DNA from: Chloroflexota bacterium | Lineage (GTDB): Bacteria; Chloroflexota; Anaerolineae; Anaerolineales; UBA11579 | DNA length: 64,000 nt | Assembly: GCA_013112575.1 (NCBI GenBank) | Contig: JABFGG010000008.1 | Location: 122,896 to 186,895, forward strand | Direction of reading: 5' to 3' | In this document: positions 42,670 to 51,552 of the stretch, one piece after another | How positions within the stretch are numbered: the first letter of the stretch is position 1 | Layout of the letters: each line of letters starts with the position of its first letter | Program-made: the position numbers and the translations under genes | Notes under the pieces: model-generated | Databases searched by the model: none | Told to the model about the DNA's origin: nothing | Seen by the model: only the letters and a program-made list of their open reading frames with translations

Positions 42670-42789
42670 AGCATCATCCTGTTATTTTTTATTTCATTTT
42701 CCCCATAGTCTATCAGGTCGATTACTAATTCAATGATACTAGCACCCTACAGATTCGTTACCTGAAGGTCATTTAGTAAATTCCCTGGA

Positions 42790-43212
42790 CTAACTTTCCA
42801 CCCACTCTTCAGTCACATCCAAAGCGTTAAAGTAGTGCTGACGGCGTTGTTGGCGGGCCTCCGCATCCGGCAAATGCTCCTCGTGGAAAATAATGCTGGT
42901 CCTATCCTTGCGGGCCATTACACGCACCTGAATAGTGGAGGGGCGCGACCAGCCACCGGGCTGGTAGGTCATACGCAGATGAGAATTGGGTTTGAATACG
43001 CGGATTTCCCCATAACTGCCATCTGCTAATGAGTAATCCTGCCCGACTTCAAAGATTAGCTCTTCTGGCTCGCCCAACCAGGCTAAGACGCCGTCTTGTG
43101 AAATCAGCCACTCCCAGGCTTCCTCAAGCCCAACGTCAAGTGTGCGGCGGGCACCGATCTGCCAGCCGACATCACGGGTTAATCCTACAGGTTTTTCCTG
43201 GGTTTCTGGCAT
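42790..43212 (-). CDS. SRPBCC-fold (AHSA1-like) protein
   Basis: A 140-residue protein from ATG 43212 (GGAGGAG upstream). It has the START-like pattern: EEAWEWLISQDGVLAWLG, then beta strands YGEIRVFKPNSHLRMTYQPG, and a long C-terminal helix (PDAEARQQRRQHYFNALDV). AHSA1-like proteins bind hydrophobic ligands or act as chaperone cofactors; no target can be named. It is one of three small SRPBCC proteins in the window. Confidence 0.8.
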   Translation of the reverse strand: MPETQEKPVGLTRDVGWQIGARRTLDVGLEEAWEWLISQDGVLAWLGEPEELIFEVGQDYSLADGSYGEIRVFKPNSHLRMTYQPGGWSRPSTIQVRVMARKDRTSIIFHEEHLPDAEARQQRRQHYFNALDVTEEWVES

Positions 43213-43271
43213 AACACTCCTCCAAATACAATCGTAGAACATTTGTATTATATTGGGTGGAGGATACAAAG

Positions 43272-43883
43272 TCAAGGAGTGTCCCAATACGAAGCTAGCA
43301 GGTCCCTAGCTTGTAGTTCTAACTCTGCAGGAAGACCTAGCTCGATAGCCATATTAATGTCATCAAAGATCGGTTCGTACGCTTGGGTCAGTTGCATAAC
43401 CCAGGCTTGATTCTGCTCAACCGCGGCCGCCTGATACTCAACAATTGCATTTTCATATTCCCTAAATTCATCCTCAGCATCAACTTGCAAAGCCGCAATT
43501 TCATTTTGATATTCCTGGAGTTGCTCCAAATAAGCAGCTACGGCTTCTGAATCACTTTGATCTACAGGTTCCGGAGGAGGATCTGGAATTTCCGGGTCAG
43601 GTGGTTTGGTAGGTGGAACTAGAGCAGGTGGTTCAACTATTAAAGTTTGATGTAGCGCATAAGCACGATAGTAGTAGGCTTCGGCATGCTTGAGGTTTTC
43701 AAACACAGCATCATCAAAATGCTGATGGGCTTCTTCAAAGTTCCCCTGCTCAATAGCAGCCAATCCCATCTGGTAGGGACTGTCAGGATCATTTTCTCCA
43801 GACAATCCAGGTAAAGAACATGCTATGCTGGCAAACAGCAATATTGTGGTTAGTCCAAAAATAGGTTGAAATCGTTGAAACAT
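43272..43883 (-). CDS. TPR-containing lipoprotein
   Basis: A 203-residue lipoprotein with lipobox SIAC (Cys22). One clear TPR-like unit follows (MGLAAIEQGNFEEAHQHFDD), then a second weaker unit (HAEAYYYRAYALHQTL). An unusual Pro-rich stretch (VPPTKPPDPEIPDPP) separates these from a coiled-coil segment (QLQEYQNEIAALQVDAEDE). Function unknown; the architecture suggests binding of a surface partner. Confidence 0.78.
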   Translation of the reverse strand: MFQRFQPIFGLTTILLFASIACSLPGLSGENDPDSPYQMGLAAIEQGNFEEAHQHFDDAVFENLKHAEAYYYRAYALHQTLIVEPPALVPPTKPPDPEIPDPPPEPVDQSDSEAVAAYLEQLQEYQNEIAALQVDAEDEFREYENAIVEYQAAAVEQNQAWVMQLTQAYEPIFDDINMAIELGLPAELELQARDLLASYWDTP

Positions 43884-43917
43884 TTTTATGACCTCCTCAA
43901 ATTATTATCATCGGATT

Positions 43918-44475
43918 TTAGGCCGGGTTCCATCCTGTGTATTCTGCCCACATCTCCATGGCCTCGTGGATGATATCGAAAACCGGCTCTTTGACGGCAT
44001 AGTAGACATCTTTATCATGGGGGTGTAAACGCGCCAACTCTTCTTTGACTTTAGCATATCCATCACGAGAGATTGGGTGCGCGCGCAGAAAATCGCGAAA
44101 CAGTAAAGCATAACGTTGGTTGGGCCTCCCCCACTCACGCAGGTGGATATTAGCTGGTCGTTCATCATCAGGGGTAACAAAGACCAACTTACGCCAGTCA
44201 CCCGGATCAGGATTCTCCCCACGCGGTGTGTCTTCAAGCCCCGGTTTGTGGATGTATCCGTGGTTGGTGAGACTTTCGATCAGCTCCGGCGTAAGCGCGC
44301 CTACACTGATCTGGATATCAATGCGATCTTTGGCTGCCAGACCGGGCACAGCCGTAGAACCGATATGATCGATACGCAGGGCCAGTTCGCCCAGCGCGTT
44401 TTTTAGGGCGGCTGCCAGGCGCTCATACTCAGCAGGCCAATCGGGCTTGTAGGGGACAATCTTGATCTCGGGCAT
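43918..44475 (-). CDS. GrpB family protein (UPF0157, nucleotidyltransferase-like)
   Basis: A 185-residue protein carrying RIDHIGSTAVPGLAAKD and DIQISV, the conserved core of the GrpB family, which has a nucleotidyltransferase-like fold with acidic residues after GST. The C-terminal FRDFLRAHPISRDGYAKVKE matches the family's helix. The molecular role of GrpB is not established. It is single, between a lipoprotein gene and the SEFIR gene. Confidence 0.9.
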   Translation of the reverse strand: MPEIKIVPYKPDWPAEYERLAAALKNALGELALRIDHIGSTAVPGLAAKDRIDIQISVGALTPELIESLTNHGYIHKPGLEDTPRGENPDPGDWRKLVFVTPDDERPANIHLREWGRPNQRYALLFRDFLRAHPISRDGYAKVKEELARLHPHDKDVYYAVKEPVFDIIHEAMEMWAEYTGWNPA

Positions 44476-44524
44476 TATTTATTGCTCATGCCATCTCAAT
44501 AGCTAATGCAGTCCTAAAGACTAA

Positions 44525-45160
44525 CTACTCAGGATTCTGGAAGAAGATGGTAGCCAGGTCTCTGCGAATTGGATCGCGGCGGATGACGTACCAACGTTTA
44601 TTTTCAGTCTGCCCGAACTCAACAAATTCGGTGAAACGCCTGAGTTCTGGCAGGCGCGGTTGATTATGAATGCGGGCCTCATCAAATGGGAACAAGGCCT
44701 CATAGAAGAGCGTGCCGATCTGGGATGCCGGCCCGTTCTCTATCAGGTGCTGACAAAGTTGTTCCCAGGGCTCTTCATTTGCATCATCACGCAGGTCGAC
44801 GAAAAGCTTGGACTTCATGAACCTGGGTATGGATTCCTCATGTCCACCATGTCTTAATATTGCAATGAATTTGTCAGAGGCACCGCTATAGATCTCTGAT
44901 GTGATTAGTGAGATTTCCATGCCCACGCCGCGCACGCGGTTGTTGGCCTTGCGCGCATACTCCGGCGTACAAATCAGCAAGACGAAGTCAGAAGTTTCTA
45001 CAGCTAATTCGGCAAATTGGTGAATGTCAAGGCCGGGCTTCAAATCGTTCTGATCCAAAACTACATCAAGCCCCCGGCGAGAGAGGTCCTGAGCAATATC
45101 ACTGACCCAGGCTTTATGTGCATCATCATCATGAGAATAGCTGAAGAACACGCGTGTCAT
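44525..45160 (-). CDS. SEFIR/TIR-like domain protein
   Basis: A 211-residue protein beginning with TRVFFSYSHDDDAHKAWVSD, the SEFIR box 1, then RRGLDVVLDQNDLKPG (box 2) and SDFVLLICTPEY. The domain fills about residues 1-145, and the C-terminal part (LFYEALFPFDEARIHNQPRL) is unfamiliar. SEFIR and TIR domains mediate signalling assemblies, and some bacterial ones act in phage defence as NADases. No clear effector partner is adjacent. Cytoplasmic, no membrane segment. Confidence 0.88.
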   Translation of the reverse strand: MTRVFFSYSHDDDAHKAWVSDIAQDLSRRGLDVVLDQNDLKPGLDIHQFAELAVETSDFVLLICTPEYARKANNRVRGVGMEISLITSEIYSGASDKFIAILRHGGHEESIPRFMKSKLFVDLRDDANEEPWEQLCQHLIENGPASQIGTLFYEALFPFDEARIHNQPRLPELRRFTEFVEFGQTENKRWYVIRRDPIRRDLATIFFQNPE

Positions 45161-45284
45161 ATTCTATTTCTTTCCTCTGAGCAGTTTTTAGACGAGAACT
45201 GAATCTCGGCCTTAATAACTCCACTTTTATCTATTATAAACTTAGATGGCGACAAGATAGTGAAGCAGTTGCTCATTCGCAAAA

Positions 45285-45312
45285 GACGAGGATGGCTTAG
45301 GCCATCCTCGTC
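45285..45312 (-). terminator. Terminator of the tautomerase gene
   Basis: A perfect 12-base GC-rich stem (45285-45296 and 45301-45312) with a TTAG loop. On the minus strand it is followed by TTTT, 48 bases past the tautomerase stop. Confidence 0.88.
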
Positions 45313-45359
45313 AGGATAAGTAAGCGATGAGATCTACTCTAGGGAAACCAGATAAAGCT

Positions 45360-45563
45360 TTACTGCTCCTGCTGCCTACGTACAGTAACCGACTCCCCAC
45401 CAATACCCCAATTGTCTGTATCAACTTCTTCAATGAACACAGTTGTTGTGGCTGGGTTTTTCCCCAGGACTCTAACCAGCAGATCAGTGACCCCTTTGAT
45501 CAGCTCAGATTTTTGATCCGCGGTAGCCCCATCATTGGCAATCTTAATATTTACAAATGGCAT
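45360..45563 (-). CDS. 4-oxalocrotonate tautomerase family protein
   Basis: A 67-residue protein, MPFVNIKIANDGAT onward, with Pro2 available as the catalytic base after Met removal. It matches the short 4-OT class in length and in the C-terminal strand (VFIEEVDTDNWGIGG). Usual members act as homohexamers on enol/keto isomerisation of diacid or related substrates; the substrate here cannot be told. It is monocistronic with a hairpin. Confidence 0.9.
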   Translation of the reverse strand: MPFVNIKIANDGATADQKSELIKGVTDLLVRVLGKNPATTTVFIEEVDTDNWGIGGESVTVRRQQEQ

Positions 45564-45747
45564 GATTTCTCCTTCTTTTCTATAGTTTCTAATTGGGTTT
45601 TTCGCAATTATATACGACTGGGGATTCGTGCCCTACCTGGATCAACGCAGTGCATTCGTTTAGGGAATACCTGACATTTGCCTCTTAGGGCTCTGCTCGC
45701 AGGTAGGTACAATGTCAGTTAAAAATCAGTATATGAAAGGAACTTAC

Positions 45748-46173
45748 ATGGACAAGCAAACACTAATTGACAATCTCAATAAAGACTTGGCCGATGAACT
45801 TGGCGCCATCATCCAATACACGACCTACGCAGCCAAAGCCACCGGCCCCTATCGCCCACAATTGGCCGCTTTCTTCTTAGAAGAAGTTGCCGATGAGCAA
45901 ATGCACGCCCTGTTCCTGGCGAACAAGATCGTGGCATTGGGCGGCGAACCAACCACCATCCCTGCAAAAGTACCTGCCGCCAAGAACAATCGTGAAATGC
46001 TGGAAGCAGTGCTGGCAGCTGAGATAGAGGCTGGCAAAAACTACACACAGCGCGCCCAGGAAGCCGAAGAATTCGGCGATAAGGGACTTGTGATCCAACT
46101 GGAAGATATGGTGCGTGATGAGATGGGCCATTCTGAAGAATCGGAGCGCATGTTGCGCGACTGGCCCGTATAA
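45748..46173 (+). CDS. Ferritin-like / bacterioferritin-type protein
   Basis: A 141-residue four-helix-bundle protein from ATG 45748 (AAAGGAA upstream). Metal-binding candidates are Glu17, Glu50/His53, a Glu in the third helix (LAAEIEAGKNYTQRA) and Glu125/His128 (EDMVRDEMGHSEES), which resembles Dps/bacterioferritin or the rubrerythrin-like class. Iron storage or oxidative protection is the expected role. No heme Met position was checked. Terminator follows. Confidence 0.85.
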   Translation: MDKQTLIDNLNKDLADELGAIIQYTTYAAKATGPYRPQLAAFFLEEVADEQMHALFLANKIVALGGEPTTIPAKVPAAKNNREMLEAVLAAEIEAGKNYTQRAQEAEEFGDKGLVIQLEDMVRDEMGHSEESERMLRDWPV

Positions 46174-46211
46174 AGCTAACATTGATACTGGGTTTATAGC
46201 AACCTGAGAGC

Positions 46212-46240
46212 AAAAGCCATTCCTTTAGGGAGTGGCTTTT
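46212..46240 (+). terminator. Hairpin terminator after ferritin-like gene
   Basis: A 12-base stem (46212-46223 and 46229-46240, one G-U pair), 5-base loop, followed by TT. Confidence 0.82.
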
Positions 46241-46381
46241 TTATACCTCACAACATCCTAAGTAATGGCGCCGCTCAAGGCTGGCTTTCTAAAGGAACGA
46301 AAATTGATAACAAAGCCACCGCTCTCCCCGTTATGTAGGTAGTTGACCTTATTTGGCCTATACACAATTAGAGAGGTTGTT

Positions 46382-47641
46382 ATGTCCACTATCACGCAAA
46401 GACTATCAAACTACAATTTGATCCTGGTCTTTTTCATGATCCTGCTGGCGTTCTTGTTGCAATACAACACTGCTTTTGCTCAAGATAGTTGTAGCCTGCA
46501 AGCTTCCCTGGCAGCCGATGGTGACTATGCGAATAGCCGAGAAGCTGGTGAGGTCTTCCAAAAGAGTTGGAGCATACGCAACGAGGGCCGTTGCGATTGG
46601 CCGCGCGACCTCTCATTGGTGCTCGTGGGCGGTGATCGCATGAGTGGCCCCACTCGCATCCCCCTCAAGAGCGTGGGACCAGGCAAGGTGTTGGAGATCA
46701 ACATTGACCTGCAGGCTCCCCAGAAAGTTGGGCAACATGCTGGCACCTGGCAGTTGGAAGCTGAAGGTATCCGCTTTGGCCCCAGCCTGCGTGTTGGTAT
46801 TGAGGTTAATCAGCGCATCGATGATCTGGTGAACCCCATCCCACCGCAAGAATTTCCTGGCCCGGCAGACGGTTTCGGTACGCCTCCGCCCGAGATCGTA
46901 CATGTCTATGCCGACGTCGCCACAATTATTGAACCGGGAGGACATGCCTTTTCTGAGGTGACCTGTGAAGAGGGTGTAGTAACGGGCGGTGGCTGGTCCC
47001 TATCAGACGCATTTGAAGGCGCACGCGTACATCATTCGTCCCAGTTCGAAAATGGCTGGGTGGTGCATGCCCATAACCCCACCGACGAACCTGCTACGGT
47101 GTATGCCTACGCAGTATGCCTGAAGAACACCCAGGCCACCACATTCGAGTCTATTGAAGTTGTCACCTTAGGCGGTTACGACATAATAAGCCATACCGCA
47201 CTCTGCCCGGCTGGCAGTATCCTGACCGGAGGCGGCATCAGCCATCTACCTGCACCCTTCGCCAACATACGTTCGTGGAGCAGCGGACCCAGCCCGACGC
47301 TGAATGGCTGGTATGGTAGCGCCATGAATCTGGGGGACCTTAGCCACGACCTGGTTGTACATGCCACCTGCATGCTCGCATCGGAAGCTGAACGCTATAC
47401 CATCTCCAATTCGACAAACGCGCCGTATAACCCCAGCTTCTTTTCTCCTGGAATCGCTACCGTGGAATGTCACGAGAGCGGCCTGGCCAGTAGTGGTGGC
47501 GTAGGTACGGGCATGCTGAACTTCTACATTTCCCTTCCCACCGGCAACGGAGATGGCTGGATGAACCTGGCCATCAATGAAGCACATTCACATGAAGACC
47601 TTGCCATGAGTGTGTGGGTCAACTGCCTGACTTTCCCATAA
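46382..47641 (+). CDS. Secreted protein: NBR1-like Ig domain plus three Cys-bounded GGG modules
   Basis: A 419-residue protein from ATG 46382 (GAGAGG upstream). The signal peptide probably ends near Ala33. An NBR1-type Ig-like domain follows (FQKSWSIRNEGRCDWP to VGIEV, about 40-142), then a linker, then three modules of about 55 residues: GVVTGGG, GSILTGGG and SGLASSGG. Their bounding cysteines are at 195/246, 275/330 and 363/415, with NGW or DGW in between. The same module occurs in the protein encoded at 19278-20084. The NBR1-like domain is known in bacterial surface proteins. Function unknown, probably extracellular binding. It ends at a strong palindromic terminator. Confidence 0.82.
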   Translation: MSTITQRLSNYNLILVFFMILLAFLLQYNTAFAQDSCSLQASLAADGDYANSREAGEVFQKSWSIRNEGRCDWPRDLSLVLVGGDRMSGPTRIPLKSVGPGKVLEINIDLQAPQKVGQHAGTWQLEAEGIRFGPSLRVGIEVNQRIDDLVNPIPPQEFPGPADGFGTPPPEIVHVYADVATIIEPGGHAFSEVTCEEGVVTGGGWSLSDAFEGARVHHSSQFENGWVVHAHNPTDEPATVYAYAVCLKNTQATTFESIEVVTLGGYDIISHTALCPAGSILTGGGISHLPAPFANIRSWSSGPSPTLNGWYGSAMNLGDLSHDLVVHATCMLASEAERYTISNSTNAPYNPSFFSPGIATVECHESGLASSGGVGTGMLNFYISLPTGNGDGWMNLAINEAHSHEDLAMSVWVNCLTFP

Positions 47642-47660
47642 ATACTCACAGTTCAATTTC

Positions 47661-47694
47661 AAAAGAACTCTCTGCTGCAGCAGAGAGTTCTTTT
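47661..47694 (+). terminator. Perfect palindromic terminator
   Basis: A 34-base perfect palindrome, 17 bases per arm. It can form a long stem with A/T feet. It lies 20 bases after the stop of the secreted protein gene. Confidence 0.85.
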
Positions 47695-47829
47695 GGTTAT
47701 CGGTTTTGATTTTTAAGTTTCCCTGGGAGAGAGTGAAACGAAATCCTAAGTAATATTGCCCTATAATGGCTGAATGACCCAAGGAGTCCGGGTCATTCAG
47801 CTTAACACCACGATCTTGAGGAGGATCTG

Positions 47830-48696
47830 ATGAGTGCGTTCATTCCATGGAACAGCCAAGCCATAGATGTTTGGGGAGAACAACATGCCGAGGGCCAGTT
47901 CATCGATCTGGGCGGGCGGCGCACCCATTACGTGGAACGTGGGGAAGGCCAGCCGGTGGTATTGATCCATGGCTTTAACCTCGATTGGCATACCTGGATG
48001 AGGAACATCGACCATTTGGCGGCAAACTTCAAAGTGTATGCCATCGACTTGTGGGGACAGGGCTACAGCACGCGTGAGCCTTTGAACTATGGATATGATT
48101 TGTTCGAGAAGCAGCTGCGGCTGTTCATGGAGGTCATGAATCTACAAAAGACATCATTGGTCGGCCATTCGATGGGTGCAGGCACGTCAATTACTTTCGC
48201 GTTGAGAAACCGGGAAAAGGTCAACAAACTGGTCCTGGTGGACTCCGCTGGCATCCCTGTCACGTTGCCCTTCCGTTCTAAGGTGTTCAGAATGAAGGGT
48301 GTAGCAGAATTTCTATTATCTTTACGGACAGACATGATACGTCGTATGAACCTCGGTGACTTCTGGATCCATAATATGGAAGCCGTGACCAACAGCGACT
48401 ATGAGAAACTGACCGGCTACCAGAAAGTCGCAGGTTCACATGAAGCTGTGCTCAGCATCCTGCGTAAGGACTTCTTCAATACACTCGAAGATGAGATTGT
48501 CGAATTGGGCAAGTTGAATATCTCCACCCTCATTATCTGGGGCCGTCAGGATAACTCCCTGCCGTTCAACTCCGGAGAGAAGATGCATCAGGTGATGCCC
48601 TCCTCCAAACTGGAGATATTGGAAGAAGCAGGCCACCTGGCAAATTTCGATCAGGCAGAATCTTTTAACGAATTAGTGACCAACTTCCTGAGCTAA
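47830..48696 (+). CDS. Alpha/beta hydrolase
   Basis: A 288-residue hydrolase with the nucleophile elbow GHSMG (Ser114), acid Asp241 in IWGRQDN and His269 in EEAGHLANF. The oxyanion HG motif is VVLIHGFN (43-50). The cap domain is helical (residues 145-215). Many such enzymes act on esters or are epoxide/haloalkane-type hydrolases; the substrate is unknown. GAGGAGG lies before the ATG. No signal peptide, so cytoplasmic. Confidence 0.88.
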   Translation: MSAFIPWNSQAIDVWGEQHAEGQFIDLGGRRTHYVERGEGQPVVLIHGFNLDWHTWMRNIDHLAANFKVYAIDLWGQGYSTREPLNYGYDLFEKQLRLFMEVMNLQKTSLVGHSMGAGTSITFALRNREKVNKLVLVDSAGIPVTLPFRSKVFRMKGVAEFLLSLRTDMIRRMNLGDFWIHNMEAVTNSDYEKLTGYQKVAGSHEAVLSILRKDFFNTLEDEIVELGKLNISTLIIWGRQDNSLPFNSGEKMHQVMPSSKLEILEEAGHLANFDQAESFNELVTNFLS

Positions 48697-48807
48697 CAAT
48701 CCCAATCATTTTGGGAGGCATCGAATTCTGTAAACATGATCGTTTCAGATGAATTTTGATTACGGTATACTGCACCGCGAAACATCCAAAACCTGGAGGA
48801 GATACTT

Positions 48808-49629
48808 TTGAACCCTGATAGCGCGCAACATAAACCCCATGTAGATTGGTTAACAACCCTGGCGATTGCGGCAGTGGCGATTGCCTTGACCCAGATCATT
48901 CATGAAGGTACGCATGCCCTGACTTGCGTGGCGGTCGGCGGAGATTTAAAAGAGTTTTCCGCGCTGCACGTGGCCTGCGAGAGCAACAGTGTCGCCCAAT
49001 CTAAGATAGTTTCTGGTTCGGCAGCCATCGTCAACCTCGTCATCGGATTCGTTTTACTGGCATTCTTACGCCGTCCCCAACTGGGCACGGCAAGCAATCA
49101 ATTCTTTTTGTGGATCTTCATGTTGATGAATTGGTTGTTGGGCTCAGGCTATCTGGCATTCTCAGGAGTCGCCAACCTCGGGGATTGGGCCAATGTAATA
49201 GATGGAGGGGAACCCGCCTGGTTATGGCGCGTCGTTATGACGGTGGTGGGTTTAGGGCTTTACACCTATTTCGTGTGGCTGGCTTTGCATGAAATGGGCA
49301 AGCTCATTGGCGGCAATGATGCCAAAGAGCAGATCTCACGAGCCAATAAGCTGGGACTGTTATCTTATGCCGCGGTCTTCCTTGTGATTTTGGGAGCTGC
49401 TGCAACAAACCCTTACGGCATCACAGGTTTGCCGGCGATTGCCGCATTGATGTTGGCATTGGGGGGCATGTCGCCATTGGCGTGGATGATGCAGTGGTTC
49501 CAAGCTAAAAGCTTTGAAAAACTCGATAAGACACCGCTGGAGATTGAAGGGGAGTGGTCCTGGGTAATCGTAGCGGCTTTGGCAGTGGTGCTGTACAGCG
49601 TTATTCTGGGGAGGACGCTCTATTTCTAG
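48808..49629 (+). CDS. Membrane protein with HExxH zinc-metalloprotease-like motif
   Basis: A 273-residue protein with about six membrane segments. Within the first one is LTQIIHEGTHALTC (His32-Glu33-x2-His36), a HExxH motif set in the membrane, as in M50-type intramembrane proteases. No clear third metal ligand in the family position was identified, so proteolysis is inference. The start is TTG, preceded by GGAGGAGA. The last 29 bases overlap convergently with the AraC-like gene. Confidence 0.7.
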   Translation: MNPDSAQHKPHVDWLTTLAIAAVAIALTQIIHEGTHALTCVAVGGDLKEFSALHVACESNSVAQSKIVSGSAAIVNLVIGFVLLAFLRRPQLGTASNQFFLWIFMLMNWLLGSGYLAFSGVANLGDWANVIDGGEPAWLWRVVMTVVGLGLYTYFVWLALHEMGKLIGGNDAKEQISRANKLGLLSYAAVFLVILGAAATNPYGITGLPAIAALMLALGGMSPLAWMMQWFQAKSFEKLDKTPLEIEGEWSWVIVAALAVVLYSVILGRTLYF

Positions 49630-50395
49630 CTGAGGCAGCCAGGCTTCCCACAGGAGCATTCGCATCCAGATAAGCCGAAATTGAAGTACCCATAGTTTGC
49701 CTGAATTCATTGGCCAGGTGGGCCTGGTCGGTGTATCCGCAATCTTTCGCTAATTCAGCCAGGGGGGCTGAATTAGCTTGCTGCAAACGATCCAATACGC
49801 TCTGAACTCGCAGTGTTTTGCAAAAAGCTTTTGGGGTGACGCCCGTGTACCTGATGAAAAGGCGTTCGAGTTGCCTGCGGCTGATGCCTACTATTGCGGC
49901 CAGCTCATAGATAGAAATATCGCCTTTGCACTCTTGAGCAATGTCCATGGCGAATAGTATATTGTGGTTCAAAAAGTGTTCTTGTTGTGGGTATTGCTTG
50001 CGCAACGACTTCTCGATCAAACGGCTCTGTTCCACCCAGGTTTGCACATCATGGATGTGGTGAGCCAGACTGTTCAGGTCAATGCCCAGAACTTTGTCAA
50101 TATCTACAGAACTATCTTTGAGGTCCTTCAACAGAACGTTTTCAAAGGCGGGGCCGACCCCGGGGGCAAACTGCACGCCAAAGTACCTGGCTCCCTCCAC
50201 AAAAGGGTAATACGTTTGCCGCGTCACCGGGCCGGAAAGCGCTGTCTCGTAATCCGATGGGTAGAGTTTGATGACCAGTTGGGAGCCAAGGCTCAGGGGG
50301 GCAATGTGTCCTTCATCCGGGTCAACATCAGAGTCGGCAAACCAGATGGCTTCGACGAGGTGACTCAGATGTTTAGGCCTGAACTCCGTATACAT
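49601..50395 (-). CDS. AraC family regulator with DUF6597-like N domain
   Basis: A 264-residue regulator. The N-terminal part (about 1-130) is a beta-rich effector domain of the DUF6597 type, including DVDPDEGHIAPLSLGSQLVI. The C-terminal part is two AraC helix-turn-helix motifs (SIYELAAIVGISRRQLERLF; APLAELAKDCGYTDQAHLAN). The pair with the downstream-strand SRPBCC gene (19 bases apart) is a common arrangement, in which the regulator and ligand-binding protein are co-transcribed. The effector is unknown. Its 3' end overlaps the membrane protease-like gene. Confidence 0.85.
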   Translation of the reverse strand: MYTEFRPKHLSHLVEAIWFADSDVDPDEGHIAPLSLGSQLVIKLYPSDYETALSGPVTRQTYYPFVEGARYFGVQFAPGVGPAFENVLLKDLKDSSVDIDKVLGIDLNSLAHHIHDVQTWVEQSRLIEKSLRKQYPQQEHFLNHNILFAMDIAQECKGDISIYELAAIVGISRRQLERLFIRYTGVTPKAFCKTLRVQSVLDRLQQANSAPLAELAKDCGYTDQAHLANEFRQTMGTSISAYLDANAPVGSLAASARNRASSPE

Positions 50396-50414
50396 AGTTA
50401 CATATGATAAACCA

Positions 50415-50810
50415 CTAGGAGTTGGCCTTCAGGAATTCGACCAGACCCGCCACGTAGGAGTCCCACCCTTTATCGTGCATGGCGCGGCTTTCTTCGCTCT
50501 GGAAGCCGGAATGCAGAAGTACGATCTCGGTGCCATCCTCAGTCTTTTTAAAATCAACGGTTATTTGAGTGACTTCCCCATTGTTGTCCCACTCCCAGGT
50601 ATAGACCACCTGGCCGGGAGGGTTCAGGGTGAGGAACTCCCCTTCCATGATGGAAGAGCCTGAGAACAGTCTATAGTAGCCACCAACCCTAGGATCAACT
50701 TCGATCTTGCTGGCCGGGGGGATGACGGAATCCGGGGAGATCCAGGCTTCGAAGAGTTGTTTCCGAGGAAGGTCGAGCTGATAAGTTTTATGGATGCTCA
50801 AGTCTGACAT
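50415..50810 (-). CDS. SRPBCC/AHSA1-type protein
   Basis: A 131-residue AHSA1-like protein: KTYQLDLPRKQLFEAWISP, then GEFLTLNPPGQVVYTWEWD and the long C-terminal helix MHDKGWDSYVAGLVEFLK. The fold binds small hydrophobic ligands. It starts upstream of the AraC gene, so is probably co-transcribed with it. GGAG before the ATG. Confidence 0.83.
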   Translation of the reverse strand: MSDLSIHKTYQLDLPRKQLFEAWISPDSVIPPASKIEVDPRVGGYYRLFSGSSIMEGEFLTLNPPGQVVYTWEWDNNGEVTQITVDFKKTEDGTEIVLLHSGFQSEESRAMHDKGWDSYVAGLVEFLKANS

Positions 50811-50918
50811 TGCTTGCTCCGGTTGGTAATATAATTACTGAGAGGGATAGTAGACCAAACCACCAGATAATAATCAATATCCCAGAGTACGTCTTGTAAA
50901 AATGCGACATATATCTCT

Positions 50919-51548
50919 ATGAAATTTTCATCGCCATTTGACCCACTGTTTCAAGATATTGTTGAAGACCTGCCAACTGCATTTAAACACCAATTCTTAC
51001 ATGCGGTCGATGACCAAACCGACGTGGTGTTTGAGGGTCAAATGGATGAGGTTTGGCACCGCCCAAAATGGCTTTGGCCATTTTTCTGGCTATCAGCTCA
51101 GTTTGACATTTTATTTCCAGAGACAGGCAGCAATGTCCCCGCCACGATGAAGTTGGTTAGCAGCAGAGATAAAAACCAGCAAGCGCTTCAAAGATGGGAG
51201 CGTACATTTCACTTCAAAAAGCTGCGGTACTTTAATGCCACCATGGCCTACGACAACGCTCAAAAATCTGTCGTTGAATGGATGGGGCCTGGGAACAGCA
51301 CAGAGATCGTTTGGGATATTGAGTTCCATCCAACTGAAAAGATCGAGATCATCACCAAAGGGTGTAACCTGAAAATCGGTAAGCTCCGAGCGCCTTTGCT
51401 GAAATGGTTTTACCCACAGGTAAAGGCAACCGAAACTGCAATTGGGGAAGACATGATCCACATCGACCTGGAAGTTTCCCACCCGCTACTAGGAAACATC
51501 TTTGGGTATCACGGCAATTTTAAGCTTCAGATCATACCGAAAGGATGA
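50919..51548 (+). CDS. DUF4166-type protein
   Basis: A 209-residue soluble protein beginning FDPLFQDIVEDLPTAFKHQF, with the conserved-looking RWERTFHFKKLRYFNA segment and a beta-rich body, which I match to DUF4166. Some DUF4166 domains are fused to oxidoreductases in other bacteria, but this is a free domain. It lies 4 bases before the next gene, whose ATG is inside a coupled context. Confidence 0.7.
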   Translation: MKFSSPFDPLFQDIVEDLPTAFKHQFLHAVDDQTDVVFEGQMDEVWHRPKWLWPFFWLSAQFDILFPETGSNVPATMKLVSSRDKNQQALQRWERTFHFKKLRYFNATMAYDNAQKSVVEWMGPGNSTEIVWDIEFHPTEKIEIITKGCNLKIGKLRAPLLKWFYPQVKATETAIGEDMIHIDLEVSHPLLGNIFGYHGNFKLQIIPKG

Positions 51549-51552
51549 CAGA

